Notes under the pieces: model-generated | Seen by the model: only the letters and a program-made list of their open reading frames with translations | What the model was told of the DNA's origin: nothing | Databases searched by the model: none | NCBI GenBank assembly: GCA_963823675.1 | Contig: CAWGMT010000009.1 | Coordinates: 310,001-374,000 of the forward strand | Length of the DNA stretch: 64,000 nt | Origin: CAWGMT01 sp963823675 | Lineage (GTDB): Bacteria; Planctomycetota; Planctomycetia; Isosphaerales; Isosphaeraceae | Reading direction: 5' to 3' | In this document: positions 1 through 10,807 of the stretch, one piece after another | How the letters are laid out: each line of letters opens with the position of its first letter | Numbering within the stretch: position 1 is the stretch's first letter | Translations under genes and position numbers: made by a program

Positions 1-2613
1 GGCCCGCAAGCCATGCAGCCGCCCGGCGCGCTTCATCATCCGACGCTCGACGTCGGTCCAGTCTCGTTTTCTGGTTAGCGCACGGATGTTGGCCCACTCC
101 AGCACCGAGGGCAGGTGGCGGCTCTCGGGCTTGGCGCTCCAGAGCGCCGCGCGCTCCGCGAGGCGCAGTTCAGCGCGGCCACGGCGGGTCTCGCGCTGCT
201 TGCGGGTCAGCCAGTCGCGCAAAGAGTGGACCAGGTAGTCGTGGGTGAGCTGGAAATAGCGAAAGGATGAAGGATGAAGGATGAAGGATGGATCAGACCC
301 AGACCCGGTTCCCCTGTCTTCGTTCATCCTTCCGCCTTCATCCTTCATCCTTTCCTCGGTGGGCGTGATCAGGCGGAGCTCTGCGTCGAGGATGTGGATC
401 AGGTCGGCGAAATCGCCGGGGCGGACCGCGTAGCCCGAAGCTTGGAGCAGCTCGGACTCGGACCGCATCCGGCCCTTGATGTCGCTGCCGGCCTGGGGCA
501 GGAGTGCCTTGAGGACGGCCTGCGCGGCCTGCTGGTGCAGGCGGTGCTCGGGAGGCGCGGTCGCAGCGCTGAAAGTCTCTTCCAGAAACGTGACGCCGAC
601 GCCTTCGGTCCCGCCGACTTCACGCAACGTTGCCGGAATCCAAGGCTTGCCCTTGACCATTTCGGCAAAGAGCGCCAGCCGCACCGAGATAACCTTGCCG
701 TCGCGGGCCAGCCCCGCGATTGACTGATCCAGGAACGATCGCTGGTCGCCGGTGAACTCTGACGAATGCTCCGGCAGGATTCCATAGGCACGCCCGAATG
801 CAGCCAGCACCCGCCGGGCGTGGCGCGGGTCGAAGAGGTTGACCGCGGCCGAGTTTTCGCCTTCCACTAAGCGGATTTCCAGGTCCCGCATGAAGCGGGT
901 GGCCGCCATCCAGAAGTCGTCACGCACCATGACAATCGCCTGGAGGTGCTCGCCGTCGCACTGGCGCAGGGCGGCAACCAGCTCCGGGCCCTGCGCCGCC
1001 ACGGTTGGCGAAGAGCCATTGCTCGAACTGGTCGAGGACCAGAAGTACCTTCTGGCCAGGCGCAGAACGCGCCCCCGCCGCAGCGCCGCCAGGGTATCCA
1101 CGAGGCTTCGATCAGCGGGCAGGTCGGGGCAGACTTTGCGCAGCCCGCGGCCCAACCGGGCTTCCGTTTCGTCGGCGGTCGCCTCGATGTAGACCGGCAG
1201 AATGCCCTTGGCCAGCCGGGGCAAGAGCCCCGCCTTGACCAGCGACGACTTGCCGCAGCCCGAGGGCCCATAAATCAAGGCGACCTTGAAGGTATCGTCC
1301 GGGTCGGTCGATTCGATGCGCGCCTTCCAGAAGCGGAGGCTCTCGGGCAGGCCGTCACGGTCGCGCGGGCCGGGCAGGAGCTCGAGGAAGAAGTGGGCGT
1401 CGTGCTGGTCAAATGATCTCAGGCCCTTGGGCACGACTCTGACCGGCGTCTTGCCGGACTCGGAACCTCGTCCCGGGGCACTCGTCCCGGTCGGTGTGGC
1501 CAACTGGGCCGAGCCGTGCGGCGGGCCGACCGGTTCCGGGGCCGTGGCCATGGGCGATTCAAGAACGGCGTCGGTCTGGATAAAATGTTGCAAGTCCTCG
1601 GCCATGTCGCTAGCGGCGGGGTACCTCTCAGTCGCCCGCTTGGAGAGCGCCTTCAGGCAGATTCGCTCCAGCTCCCTGGGGATCGTGTCGTCGATTTGAC
1701 GGAGCGGGCGCGGATCGACCGTGATGATCTGATCGAGCACATTTGCGAGCGAATCGCCACGGAACGGCCGCCGGCCCGACAGGAGCTCATAGAGGACGAC
1801 TCCCAGGCTGAACATGTCGGAGCGGCCGTCGACCCGGTGCCCCTCGCCGCGGGCTTGCTCGGGGCTCATGTAAGCGGGGGTGCCAGCGAACCCCGCCGCC
1901 CGGCCGAAGTCTTCGTCCCGCAGCGCCAGGCCGAAATCGGCCAGGTACGGCTTGCCGGTAGCGTCGATCAGGATGTTCGCGGGCTTGACGTCGCGGTGAA
2001 CCAGGCCGCGCTTGTGGGCGTGGTGCAGCGCACTCGCGATCATGGCCGCGAGACCGGCCGACTCGCGAAACGTGGGACGTGCGTGCCGCGCCCAGTCCGC
2101 CAGGTCGCTCCCCTCGATATATTTGGACACCACGTAGCAAAGGCTCTCAGGCGTGCGTCCCGCATCGTAGACCGGAACGATGTGCGGATGGTCGAGAGCG
2201 GCGACGATGCGCGCCTCGTTCAGAAACAGCTCCACCTCATCCGCGCGGGCGATTCGGTCGGGGTTGGGAACCTTGATCGCCACCGATCTGGCAAGCTCAT
2301 CATCGCGAGCGAGATAAACCCGGCCGAACCCGCCCTCACCGAGGCGGTCAAGTACCCGATAGCGGCCGAGTTTGGCGGGCATGACGACAGCCGACGGAGG
2401 CGCTGGCTGCTTCGCCCTCGGGACTCCGATACGTGGCGGTCAGCTCCTTGTCGGAAACCACACGCGCGTTTTCCGCCGCCACGATGCACCGCCCTAGCTC
2501 GCCCGCGAGCTCGGGACAATCGCCACACAGCTCTTGAGCGGATGGCTCGAGGCCGCGTTCCTTGAGCGCTTGCCACGCGCGAGCAGGCTTTGCATCCGAG
2601 CGTCGGTGTCCAC
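1..2613 (-). CDS. Ser/Thr protein kinase with nSTAND1-type NTPase (partial, frame breaks)
   Basis: Reading leftwards, a leader with an LKERGLEPSAQELCGDCPEL stretch is followed by a protein kinase domain: glycine loop GEGGFGRVY, VAIKV lysine, catalytic HRDVKPANILID, DFG, and SPEQARGEG. After a linker comes an STAND NTPase with Walker A GPSGCGKSSLVKAG (near 1245-1275) and Walker B VLLVLDQFEQWLF (near 1016-1057), then the family signature THDYLVHSLRDWLTRKQRE. The gene leaves the window at the left edge, where planctomycete relatives usually carry WD40 or TPR repeats. Single-base frame breaks are inferred near 2573, 2390, 1060 and 990. The start is uncertain: GTG at 2613 is assumed, ATG at 2595 is possible, and an ATG at 2382 would begin directly before the kinase fold. 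Likely a cytoplasmic signalling protein; its substrate is unknown. Confidence 0.8.
263..352. repeat. Inverted heptamer arrays inside the kinase gene
   Basis: Four copies of AAGGATG (263-290) face four heptamers of the type CATCCTT or CCGCCTT (325-352) across a 34-base spacer. The arms can pair, so the DNA or RNA could fold into a long hairpin. The array lies in the linker between the NTPase core and the THDYLV signature and is translated in frame as a low-complexity stretch rich in K, D, E and G on one arm and F, I, H and P on the other. The same heptamers recur at 4282-4302. Confidence 0.85.
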
Positions 2614-2782
2614 GGTGATTCCCAGCGCTTGCAGCCTCGAGGTCGATGGGGAATCGTACCACAATGACGCCTCAACTTCGAGGATCCCAACGCGAGCTGA
2701 AGGATTGGTTCGCGACGTCAATCGCCGAGCGCGTCCCGCCGCCGCTTCACCCGGGCCAACGACCGACGCCGAGGGAGTTTCC

Positions 2783-2884
2783 CAGTTGTCAGTTGCCAGT
2801 TGTTAGAAGTGCACGTCACTTGGCACTTGCGGATGCCACCCGCGAAGCGAACAAGGGACAAATGACAACGGACAACGGACACCG
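2783..2884. repeat. Second pair of opposed heptamer arrays, intergenic
   Basis: The gap between the kinase and the esterase (about 2614-2884) holds three copies of CAGTTGT/CAGTTGC (2783-2803) and, 53 bases on, four heptamers GACAAAT, GACAACG (twice) and GACACCG (2857-2884). The two arrays are roughly complementary, so the plan matches the array at 263-352 with different words. No gene is seen here. Confidence 0.7.
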
Positions 2885-3859
2885 TCATCGCCTCGATGAC
2901 GGCCGGTCCAGAAATCCCTGGTTCTTGAGCCAGGTCGCGCAAAGCTTGGGCCAGGCCTGGAACGAGGGCTCGGGAGGCACGCGGAACTTGGCGGTGCCCG
3001 CGCCTAAACCCAGGCCGTGGGGGCCGCGTTCGAAAAGGTGCAATTCGACCGGCACGCCGGCTTTCCGCAGCGCCAGCACGAATAACAGGCTATTCTCGGC
3101 CGGCACGCCCTTATCGGCGTTGGTATGAGCCAGAAACGCGGGCGGCGTGTCCTTGGTCACCTGGCGCTCGTTGGAGAGGCTCTCGATCAACTCCTGACTG
3201 GGATGATCGCCCAGCAGGTTGCGGAGCGACCCAGAGTGGCCGTAAGGGGTCGCCAGCGCGATCACAGGATAGACCAAGATCATGCGGTCCGGCCGCGAGC
3301 TCACCCGCTCGATCGGATCCTCGGAGTCGGGCTTGCCGGCGTCGAAATGAGTGCCGGCCGTCGAGGCGAGGTGCCCTCCGGCCGAGAACCCCAGGATGGC
3401 GATGCGCTTGGGGTCGAGCCCCCATTCGGACGCCCTGGCGCGCACCGTCCGGATCGCGCGGCCCGCGTCCTCTAGCATGGCCGGATGCTGATAGCGTGGG
3501 CCTAGCCGGTACTTGAGCACAAACGCCGCGACCCCGAGCTGGTTGAGCCATTCGGCCACCTGCTTGCCTTCGTGGTCGGCCGCCAGCATGCCGTAGCCGC
3601 CGCCCGGACAGACGACAATCGACGCGCCGGTGGCCTTGGCGGCGGGCGGCAGCCAGATTGTGATCGTCGGGACGTCTTTATCGGCGTCGGTTCCCTTCGC
3701 GCCGGGAGCCCCGTGCGGCCAGAGCGGAATGACCGGGTGGTCGGCCGGCTCCTCGGCAAAGCATCGCGGCGGGCCGCCGCGAATCATCGACGTGCCGAAA
3801 ACCAAGCCCAGAACGCTTACCGTCGCAAGACACCGGCGGCTCCAACTCGCGTTAACCAT
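2885..3859 (-). CDS. Secreted alpha/beta hydrolase (esterase/acetyl-esterase type)
   Basis: A predicted serine esterase, probably exported. The start at 3859 (MVNASW) is chosen because AAGGGGAG lies about 8 bases upstream; the frame stays open to 3907. The N-terminus has a basic segment and a hydrophobic stretch ending near CFAEEP, which fits a signal peptide. The mature part has an oxyanion motif CPGGGYG, the nucleophile elbow GFSAGGH, a likely catalytic Asp in the AHTNADKGVP region and a His in RGPHGLG. This arrangement is usual for BD-FAE and acetyl-xylan-esterase-like hydrolases of planctomycetes. The substrate is unknown; deacetylation of plant or exopolysaccharide is an inference. It stands alone, with repeats on both sides. 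Confidence 0.85.
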   Translation of the reverse strand: MVNASWSRRCLATVSVLGLVFGTSMIRGGPPRCFAEEPADHPVIPLWPHGAPGAKGTDADKDVPTITIWLPPAAKATGASIVVCPGGGYGMLAADHEGKQVAEWLNQLGVAAFVLKYRLGPRYQHPAMLEDAGRAIRTVRARASEWGLDPKRIAILGFSAGGHLASTAGTHFDAGKPDSEDPIERVSSRPDRMILVYPVIALATPYGHSGSLRNLLGDHPSQELIESLSNERQVTKDTPPAFLAHTNADKGVPAENSLLFVLALRKAGVPVELHLFERGPHGLGLGAGTAKFRVPPEPSFQAWPKLCATWLKNQGFLDRPSSRR

Positions 3860-3912
3860 CGTATACTCCCCTTTTGACCGTGATCTCACCGCGCGGCCTA
3901 TATGCAACCCCG

Positions 3913-3991
3913 GTGCTCGTTTACCCCGGAGCCAACAGCGCGGTTACCGTGTAGGCTGGAGCAGCGAACGCGGTCGCCGTAGGCTCCGGGT
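3913..3991. repeat. Dispersed repeat with inverted CCCGGAGCC/GGCTCCGGG arms
   Basis: Within the non-coding stretch 3860-4358, CCCCGGAGCC (3924-3933) faces GGCTCCGGG (3982-3990) across about 48 bases. The left part, from GTGCTCGTTTA through GCCAACAGC, recurs with few changes at 21345-21376. No gene is seen in the rest of this stretch apart from the repeat at 4244-4338. Confidence 0.7.
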
Positions 3992-4243
3992 GACCCGGCG
4001 AGACTCCCACAGTTTGACGAGCCCGGCGTCGCGAGTCAAACATTGCGCGTTCTCAATGACAAATCGGGACCGGAGGCTGCCAAAACGACAGTTCGATAGA
4101 ACGCGGAAGCTGGGCCACCGAGCGTAACTGCTGTGAAATGAGTTACTAACGTAAATCAGCTCTTGCGGTACATGACTTGCATCTCCTGCGCTTCCCAATA
4201 TCGGTAAAGCCGCGACAAAGCGCGGGTGTTGCGTCGTGCCGGG

Positions 4244-4338
4244 CGGGTGATTGCGGGCCGGCCATCGGGAGTGCGGCCCGGTTCATCCTTCCGCCTTCAT
4301 CCTCAAGAAGCCGGGTGATTGCCGGCCGACGATCGGGA
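4244..4338. repeat. 27-base direct repeats flanking one heptamer arm
   Basis: Two imperfect 27-base copies beginning CGGGTGATTGC and ending ATCGGGA (4244-4270 and 4312-4338, 24 of 27 matching by eye) enclose a 41-base segment. That segment carries the heptamers TTCATCC and TTCCGCC (4282-4302) also found in the kinase gene. The right copy ends 20 bases before the groEL1 start codon. The layout resembles a small insertion between duplicated target bases, but a simple local duplication is equally possible. Confidence 0.6.
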
Positions 4339-4358
4339 TTACGACAAGGAGAACCACT

Positions 4359-6036
<1,678 letters not shown>

Positions 6037-6037
6037 G

Positions 6038-6054
6038 CCGTCAGCTCCTGACGG
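6038..6054 (+). terminator. Short hairpin after groEL1
   Basis: CCGTCAG and CTGACGG form a perfect 7-base stem with a 3-base loop, starting one base after the groEL1 stop. There is no T run, so it may be a weak attenuator or an mRNA-stabilising hairpin between groEL1 and groES rather than a true terminator. Confidence 0.45.
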
Positions 6055-6122
6055 TACTCGACGAGACTGTTTTGGCACGCAAGGCGATCATTCGAACCTC
6101 CTGAGAACAAGGACAATCATAC

Positions 6123-6424
6123 ATGGCAAAGCTGACGATTCGACCGCTCGAGGATCGGGTGGTGATCCAGCAGATCGAGGCCGAGGAGAAGACGGCTGGC
6201 GGCATCGTGCTGCCTGACACGGCCAAGGAGAAGCCCCAGCGGGGCAAGCGTTCTGGCGGTCGGGCCGGGCAAGTTGCTCGATTCGGGCGAGCGTGCTCCG
6301 ATCGGCGTCGCCGAGGGAGACGAAGTGCTCTTCGGCAAGTATTCGGGCACGGAAATCAAGGTGGACGGCGAGGAGATCAAGATCCTCCGCGAGTCCGACA
6401 TTCTGGCGAAGATTCGTCAAGTGA
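6123..6424 (+). CDS. groS: Co-chaperonin GroES (frame break)
   Basis: GroES caps the GroEL barrel. The start MAKLTIRPLEDRVVIQQ and the EEKTAGGIVLPDTAKEKP segment are characteristic. An extra C near 6246 shifts the frame; after it the sequence resumes as VLAVGPGKLLDSGERAP, then GDEVLFGKYSGTEIKVDGEE and ILRESDILAKI, which completes a normal protein of about 100 residues. The end is uncertain: a TGA at 6422-6424 fits if one more extra base is present near 6414, otherwise the frame would run implausibly into groEL2. It sits between the two groEL genes, so either could be its partner. Confidence 0.85.
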
Positions 6425-6509
6425 CTTCGGGCCGGGGGTCTGGCGGTTGGGACCAATGGACATCGCCAGGCCCGCGGTACCTTCAACCTGATTCGAGGAG
6501 CACACGTCC

Positions 6510-8132
6510 GTGGCTAAACAACTGCTATTCTCCGATGCTGCTCGCCGGAAGATGATGGAGGGCGTCGATATACTCTCGCACGCCGTGGGGACGACGCTTG
6601 GCCCCACCGGCCGCAACGTAATTCTCAGCAAGTCGTTCGGCGGCCCGTTGGTCACCAAGGATGGTGTGACCGTCTCCAAGGAGATCGAGCTGCCCGACCC
6701 GTTCGAGAATATGGGAGCCAAGCTGGTCAACGTGGTGGCTTCCAAGACCTCGGACGTCGCCGGGGACGGCACGACGACCGCGACGATCCTGGCCCGCGCC
6801 ATCTACCGCGAGGGACTCAAGAACATCACGGCCGGCGCCAATCCGACGGCGATCCGCCGCGGCATCGAAAAGGCCGTCGAGGCGGCCGTCGGCGAGCTTA
6901 CCGGCAAGATCTCCCGGCCGGTCTCCAAGAAGGAAGAGATCGCCCAGGTCGGCTCGATCTCGGCGAACAACGACCCGGCAATCGGCAGCATGCTGGCCGA
7001 CGCCGTGGAGCGGGTCGGCCGCGACGGCGTCATCACCGTCGAAGAGGGCAAGACGGCGACCACCACCCTCGAATTCGTCGAAGGTATGCAGTTTGACAAG
7101 GGATATCTGAGTCCCTACTTCGTCACTGATCCAGCGACGATGGAGGTGGTCTTCGAGGATGCTCTGATCTTGCTCCACGAGAAGAAGATCGCGAGCCTGC
7201 GGGAGATGATTCCGCTCCTGGAGAAGGTGGCCCAGACCGGCAAGCCTCTCTTGATCGTCGCCGAGGATGTCGAAGGCGAGGCGCTGGCGACCCTGGTCGT
7301 CAACAAGCTGCGCGGCATCCTCAACATCTGCGCCGTCAAGGCCCCGGGTTTCGGCGACCGTCGCAAAGCCATGCTGGGCGATATGGCCGTACTGACCGGC
7401 GGCACCGTGATCAGCGAAGATCTCGGCCTCAAGCTGGAAAACCTCCAGGTCAACCAGCTCGGCAAGGCCAAGCAGATCAAGGTCAACAAGGACAGCACCA
7501 CGTTGATTCAGGGCGCCGGCAAGAAGGCCGACATCCAGCGCAGGATTGACCAGCTTCGCCGCCAGATCGAGGAAACGGAGAGCGAGTACGACAAGGAGAA
7601 GTTCCAGGAGCGGCTGGCCAAGCTCTCCGGCGGCGTGGCGCTGATTCGAGTCGGCGCTCCCACCGAGGCCGACATGAAGCAGACCAAGGCGCGCATCGAA
7701 GACGCGCTCCACGCCACCCGTGCGGCCGCCGAAGAGGGCATCGTGCCCGGCGGCGGTGTCGCGCTCCTGCGCGTCATTCCGGCGGTGCAGAAACTCCACG
7801 GGACCCTTGAGGGCGACGAGAAGGTCGGCTCGGGGATCATCCTGAGAGCTCTCGAGGAGCCCGTTCGCTACATCGCATCCAACTCCGGCCATGATGGCGC
7901 GGTCGTCGCCGAGGAAGTCAAGGCGACCGAAGGCGCGGTCGGCTTCGACGCCAACACCGGCGAGTACGTCGACATGTTCGAGGCGGGGATCGTCGACCCC
8001 ACCAAGGTCACCCGGTCAGCCCTGCAAAATGCGGCGTCGATCGCGGCCCTGATGCTGACGACCGAAGCCTTGGTCACGAATATCAAGGAGGATGAAAAGG
8101 AAGGGGCCCGCATCGAAGGGGCCGTGCGCTAA
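6510..8132 (+). CDS. groL2: Chaperonin GroEL, second copy (intact)
   Basis: An unbroken 540-residue GroEL. Start GTG at 6510 follows GAGGAG at 6495-6500. It contains DVAGDGTTTATILARAIYRE, KAPGFGDRRKAMLGDMAVLT and VPGGGVALLRV, all ATPase and hinge signatures of the family. Unlike groEL1, it ends in a charged tail (KEDEKEGARIEGAVR) without the glycine-methionine repeat, as often seen in extra groEL paralogs of bacteria with several copies (established for the family). The contrast with the frame-broken first copy is notable because both are almost the same length. Confidence 0.97.
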   Translation: MAKQLLFSDAARRKMMEGVDILSHAVGTTLGPTGRNVILSKSFGGPLVTKDGVTVSKEIELPDPFENMGAKLVNVVASKTSDVAGDGTTTATILARAIYREGLKNITAGANPTAIRRGIEKAVEAAVGELTGKISRPVSKKEEIAQVGSISANNDPAIGSMLADAVERVGRDGVITVEEGKTATTTLEFVEGMQFDKGYLSPYFVTDPATMEVVFEDALILLHEKKIASLREMIPLLEKVAQTGKPLLIVAEDVEGEALATLVVNKLRGILNICAVKAPGFGDRRKAMLGDMAVLTGGTVISEDLGLKLENLQVNQLGKAKQIKVNKDSTTLIQGAGKKADIQRRIDQLRRQIEETESEYDKEKFQERLAKLSGGVALIRVGAPTEADMKQTKARIEDALHATRAAAEEGIVPGGGVALLRVIPAVQKLHGTLEGDEKVGSGIILRALEEPVRYIASNSGHDGAVVAEEVKATEGAVGFDANTGEYVDMFEAGIVDPTKVTRSALQNAASIAALMLTTEALVTNIKEDEKEGARIEGAVR

Positions 8133-8162
8133 CTAAGGGACCGCGAAGAAATAACTTTGCCA

Positions 8163-8225
8163 ATTGTGGTGCAGGCGTCCCGCCTGCCGGCACGGGGGAT
8201 GCAGGCGTCCGGCCTGCACCACAAT
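8163..8225. repeat. Palindromic GTGGTGCAGGC element
   Basis: ATTGTGGTGCAGGC (8163-8176) faces its exact complement (8212-8225). Inside lie two short palindromes of the form GCAGGC-N5-GCCTGC (8171-8187 and 8201-8217). The whole 63 bases can fold as one hairpin or two. It occupies the 392-base gap 8133-8524 before dnaJ, together with the promoter candidate below; nothing else is recognised there. Confidence 0.8.
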
Positions 8226-8405
8226 AGTGAATTCGTCAAATTCACGGCGACTCCGGCTTCTCGTCACGCCACCGCTGGCCCTCCCTTGGTAAGGGGCCCA
8301 GCGAGAGCGCGCACCGAGCACGCCAAGTTCGCCCGGTCGCTTCACCCGCAACTTTTCACCTCTTTCCGCCGAATTTGCGTCCTATCTCGATTCACCGCGA
8401 AAGGA

Positions 8406-8434
8406 TTCGATGTCCCGATCAGGAGGTATATGAT
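8406..8434 (+). promoter_or_regulatory. Candidate sigma-70 promoter for dnaJ-grpE
   Basis: TTCGAT (8406-8411) and TATGAT (8429-8434) are separated by exactly 17 bases, about 90 bases ahead of the dnaJ start. The -10 match is good and the -35 match is weak. This is a by-eye call. Confidence 0.35.
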
Positions 8435-8524
8435 ATTCTCAGAGGGAGTCATGAAATCGGCGCCTTGGCGGAGCGCGCCGGAGTTGTCTCGAGGAACTCC
8501 GCCGTTTTTAAGAGATGAGACGCC

Positions 8525-9684
8525 ATGCCGATGGCTGCCACCAAGCGGGACTATTACGAGGTGTTGGGGATCAACCGCGACGCCGCGCCCGACGACATAA
8601 AAAAATCGTATCGCCAGATGGCGCTCAAATTCCACCCGGACCGCAACCCGGGCGACGAGGAGGCGCCGAAAAGGTTCAAAGAGGCGGCGGAAGCCTACGA
8701 GGTCCTGTCGGACCCGGAGAAGAGACAGCGTTACGATCGGTATGGTCATGCGGGATTGAACGGGGCGGCTTTCCACGACTTCCGATCGACCGACGACATC
8801 ATGTCGGCGTTCGGCGACATCTTCGGGGGAGCAATCTTCGGCGATCTTTTCGCCGAGCGCCGCCGAGGGCCGAGGCCCGGGCCCGATCTGCTCATGAAGC
8901 TGGAAATCGACCTGGTCGAGGCCGCCCGTGGCGCCACGCGGACGATCGACGTGACCCGGCAAGATTTTTGCGGCGAATGCCGCGGATCCGGCGCCAAGAA
9001 GGGGACTTCGCCCGCAACCTGCAACTACTGCGGCGGGCGCGGTCAGATCGTCCAGGCTCGGGGCTTCTTCCAGATGGCAACGACCTGCCCGGCCTGTGGC
9101 GGTGAAGGCGTGCGGATCACCGATCCCTGCACCAACTGCCGGGCGCCGGCCGGGTCCCGACAACCGCCCATATCCCGGTCAATATCCCTCCCGGCGTCGA
9201 AGCAGGCATGTGGCTACAATTGCGAAGTCAAGGCGAGCTGGGAGATCTGGGAGCACCGCGAGGGAACCTCCGAATCCAGGTGCTGGTCAAGAAGCATCCG
9301 TTCTTCGAGAGGCGGCGTAACGATCTGATCTGCCAGGTTCCGATCAGTTTCGCCCAGGCGGCTTTGGGGGCTGTGATCGAAGTACCGATGCTGGATGGCC
9401 GGGAGCATATCGAGGTGCCACGCGGCACCCAGAGCGGTGAGGTTTTGAGGATCAAGGGTCGGGGCATGCCCGATCTCGGCGGGCGTGGGCGTGGCGATGA
9501 GCTGGTCGAGATCTTCGTGGAAACGCCGCGGCACATGACCCCTCGCCAGGAGGAGTTGCTGCGCGAATTCGCCGAAATCGAGCACGAGCAGGTCAGTCCC
9601 CGTCGCAAGAGCTTCTTCGAGAAGCTGCGCGACTATTTTACCGAGGAGATCGAGACGAGCGACTCGCATTCGGAGGAGTCCTGA
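8525..9684 (+). CDS. dnaJ: Chaperone DnaJ (one frame break)
   Basis: DnaJ stimulates the DnaK ATPase. The J domain is at the N-terminus (KRDYYEVLGINRDAAPDD, with HPD in FHPDRNPGD), followed by a G/F-like stretch and four zinc-binding CxxCxGxG units (CGECRGSG, CNYCGGRG, CPACGGEG, and CTNC with its tail). A missing G near 9143 breaks the frame just after the fourth CxxC; with it restored, the fourth unit reads CTNCRGAG and the substrate-binding domain follows (NIPPGVEAGMW, DLICQVPISFAQAALGA, LRIKGRGMPDLGGRGRGD). The corrected length, about 386 residues, is normal. grpE follows 57 bases downstream and is probably cotranscribed. No dnaK lies in the window. Confidence 0.93.
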
Positions 9685-9741
9685 GATAAGCCTGGCAGGA
9701 CCACGGCGGTGCGAACCGCGCTTCCGCGGGAGCGGTGAACA

Positions 9742-10377
9742 ATGAGCGACAAACCCACGAACCTTGACGAGGGAGACAGCCCGGCGAGGGATCAGACCGG
9801 CGCAATGGGCCCGGCTCGGGCGTCTTCTGAGCGGGTGGCATCGGATTTCGCAGGACAGCCAGAGACCGGTTCGGAGCCATCGAACGAACAGAGCCCTAAC
9901 GGAGAGACTCGAATGGCCGCCGACCTGACCGCGCAAATCAAGCAGGAGCGCGACGAGTGTCGGGACCAGCTTCTCCGCGCCTGCGCCGAATTTGCCAATT
10001 ACCAGAAGCGGGCCAAGCAGCAAGCCGACGCGGACCGTGCCTATGCCATCGGTTCGCTGGTTCGCGACCTGCTGGATCCGATCGACAATCTGGAACGAGC
10101 GATCGACGCCCTGAGGTCATCGGCGGCCGAGGGCATCACGGCTGGCCTCGACATGGTGCAGAAGCAACTGCTCGAGACCCTGGCCAAGCACGGCGTGGAA
10201 CCGATACTCGCCCAGGGGCAACCGTTCGATCCGAATTTTCACGAGGCCATACTCCGGCAACCGTCTGCCGATCATCCCGAAGGAACCGTTGTCGCCGAGT
10301 TCGGCAGAGGCTACAAGATCCGTGATCGGGTGCTGCGGCCCACCAAGGTCGCGGTTTCGGTGAAACCCTCGCCGTGA
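9742..10377 (+). CDS. grpE: Nucleotide exchange factor GrpE
   Basis: GrpE releases ADP from DnaK. The protein has an acidic, disordered N-terminal tail (about residues 1-60), a long coiled coil (DLTAQIKQERDECRDQLLRA, then EFANYQKRAKQQ), and the C-terminal beta domain with the signature EFGRGYKIRDRVLRPTKVAV. The 211-residue length is within the family range. Placement just after dnaJ supports joint heat-shock expression. Confidence 0.95.
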   Translation: MSDKPTNLDEGDSPARDQTGAMGPARASSERVASDFAGQPETGSEPSNEQSPNGETRMAADLTAQIKQERDECRDQLLRACAEFANYQKRAKQQADADRAYAIGSLVRDLLDPIDNLERAIDALRSSAAEGITAGLDMVQKQLLETLAKHGVEPILAQGQPFDPNFHEAILRQPSADHPEGTVVAEFGRGYKIRDRVLRPTKVAVSVKPSP

Positions 10378-10489
10378 TCGCAGCGACCGTGGTGCCGAAG
10401 GGTCGAAGAGGAGACCCGACCGTTCGCGGCAAGTTCGCCGGAGGTCGCCCCGGCGGGCGAATGAACTGAAAGAGGAAAGCAAAACGCCC

Positions 10490-10807
10490 ATGCCAACTTA
10501 CGATTATCATTGCGACTCATGTGGTCATGAGTTCGAAGCGTTTGAATCGATCAAAGCCGATCCGCTCACCGAGTGCCCCGAGTGTAAAGAGCCGCGACTG
10601 CGCCGGAAGATTGGCCCGGGTGCTGCGATTCTATTCAAGGGATCGGGCTTCTATCAGACAGACTACCGCAGCGAGTCCTACAAGAAAGCGGCCAAGGCGG
10701 AGAACCCTACGCCCGACTCCAAGCCGGCCGCGAGCGCAGATGGAGCATCCAAGAGCGATTCGGGCAAGTCGGCGACACCCAGCCCCAGCACGAAGTCGGA
10801 ACCATGA
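10490..10807 (+). CDS. FmdB-type zinc-ribbon protein
   Basis: A small protein whose N-terminal 45 residues form the FmdB/CxxC zinc ribbon: MPTYDYHCDSCGHEFEAF and then CPECKEPRLRRKIGP. The rest is a low-complexity tail rich in Lys, Ser, Ala and Pro. The family is usually called a putative regulator, but the role is not established. It overlaps the next gene by four bases (ATGA), so the two are probably translated together. Confidence 0.9.
   Translation: MPTYDYHCDSCGHEFEAFESIKADPLTECPECKEPRLRRKIGPGAAILFKGSGFYQTDYRSESYKKAAKAENPTPDSKPAASADGASKSDSGKSATPSPSTKSEP

Noticed and set aside
1516..2565. Long plus-strand frame opposite the kinase
   Set aside because: It is the antisense of a clear kinase domain; its protein has no recognisable motif.
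3860..4358. CIRCE/HrcA operator before groEL1
   Set aside because: No inverted repeat of the TTAGCACTC-N9-GAGTGCTAA type was seen upstream of either groEL.
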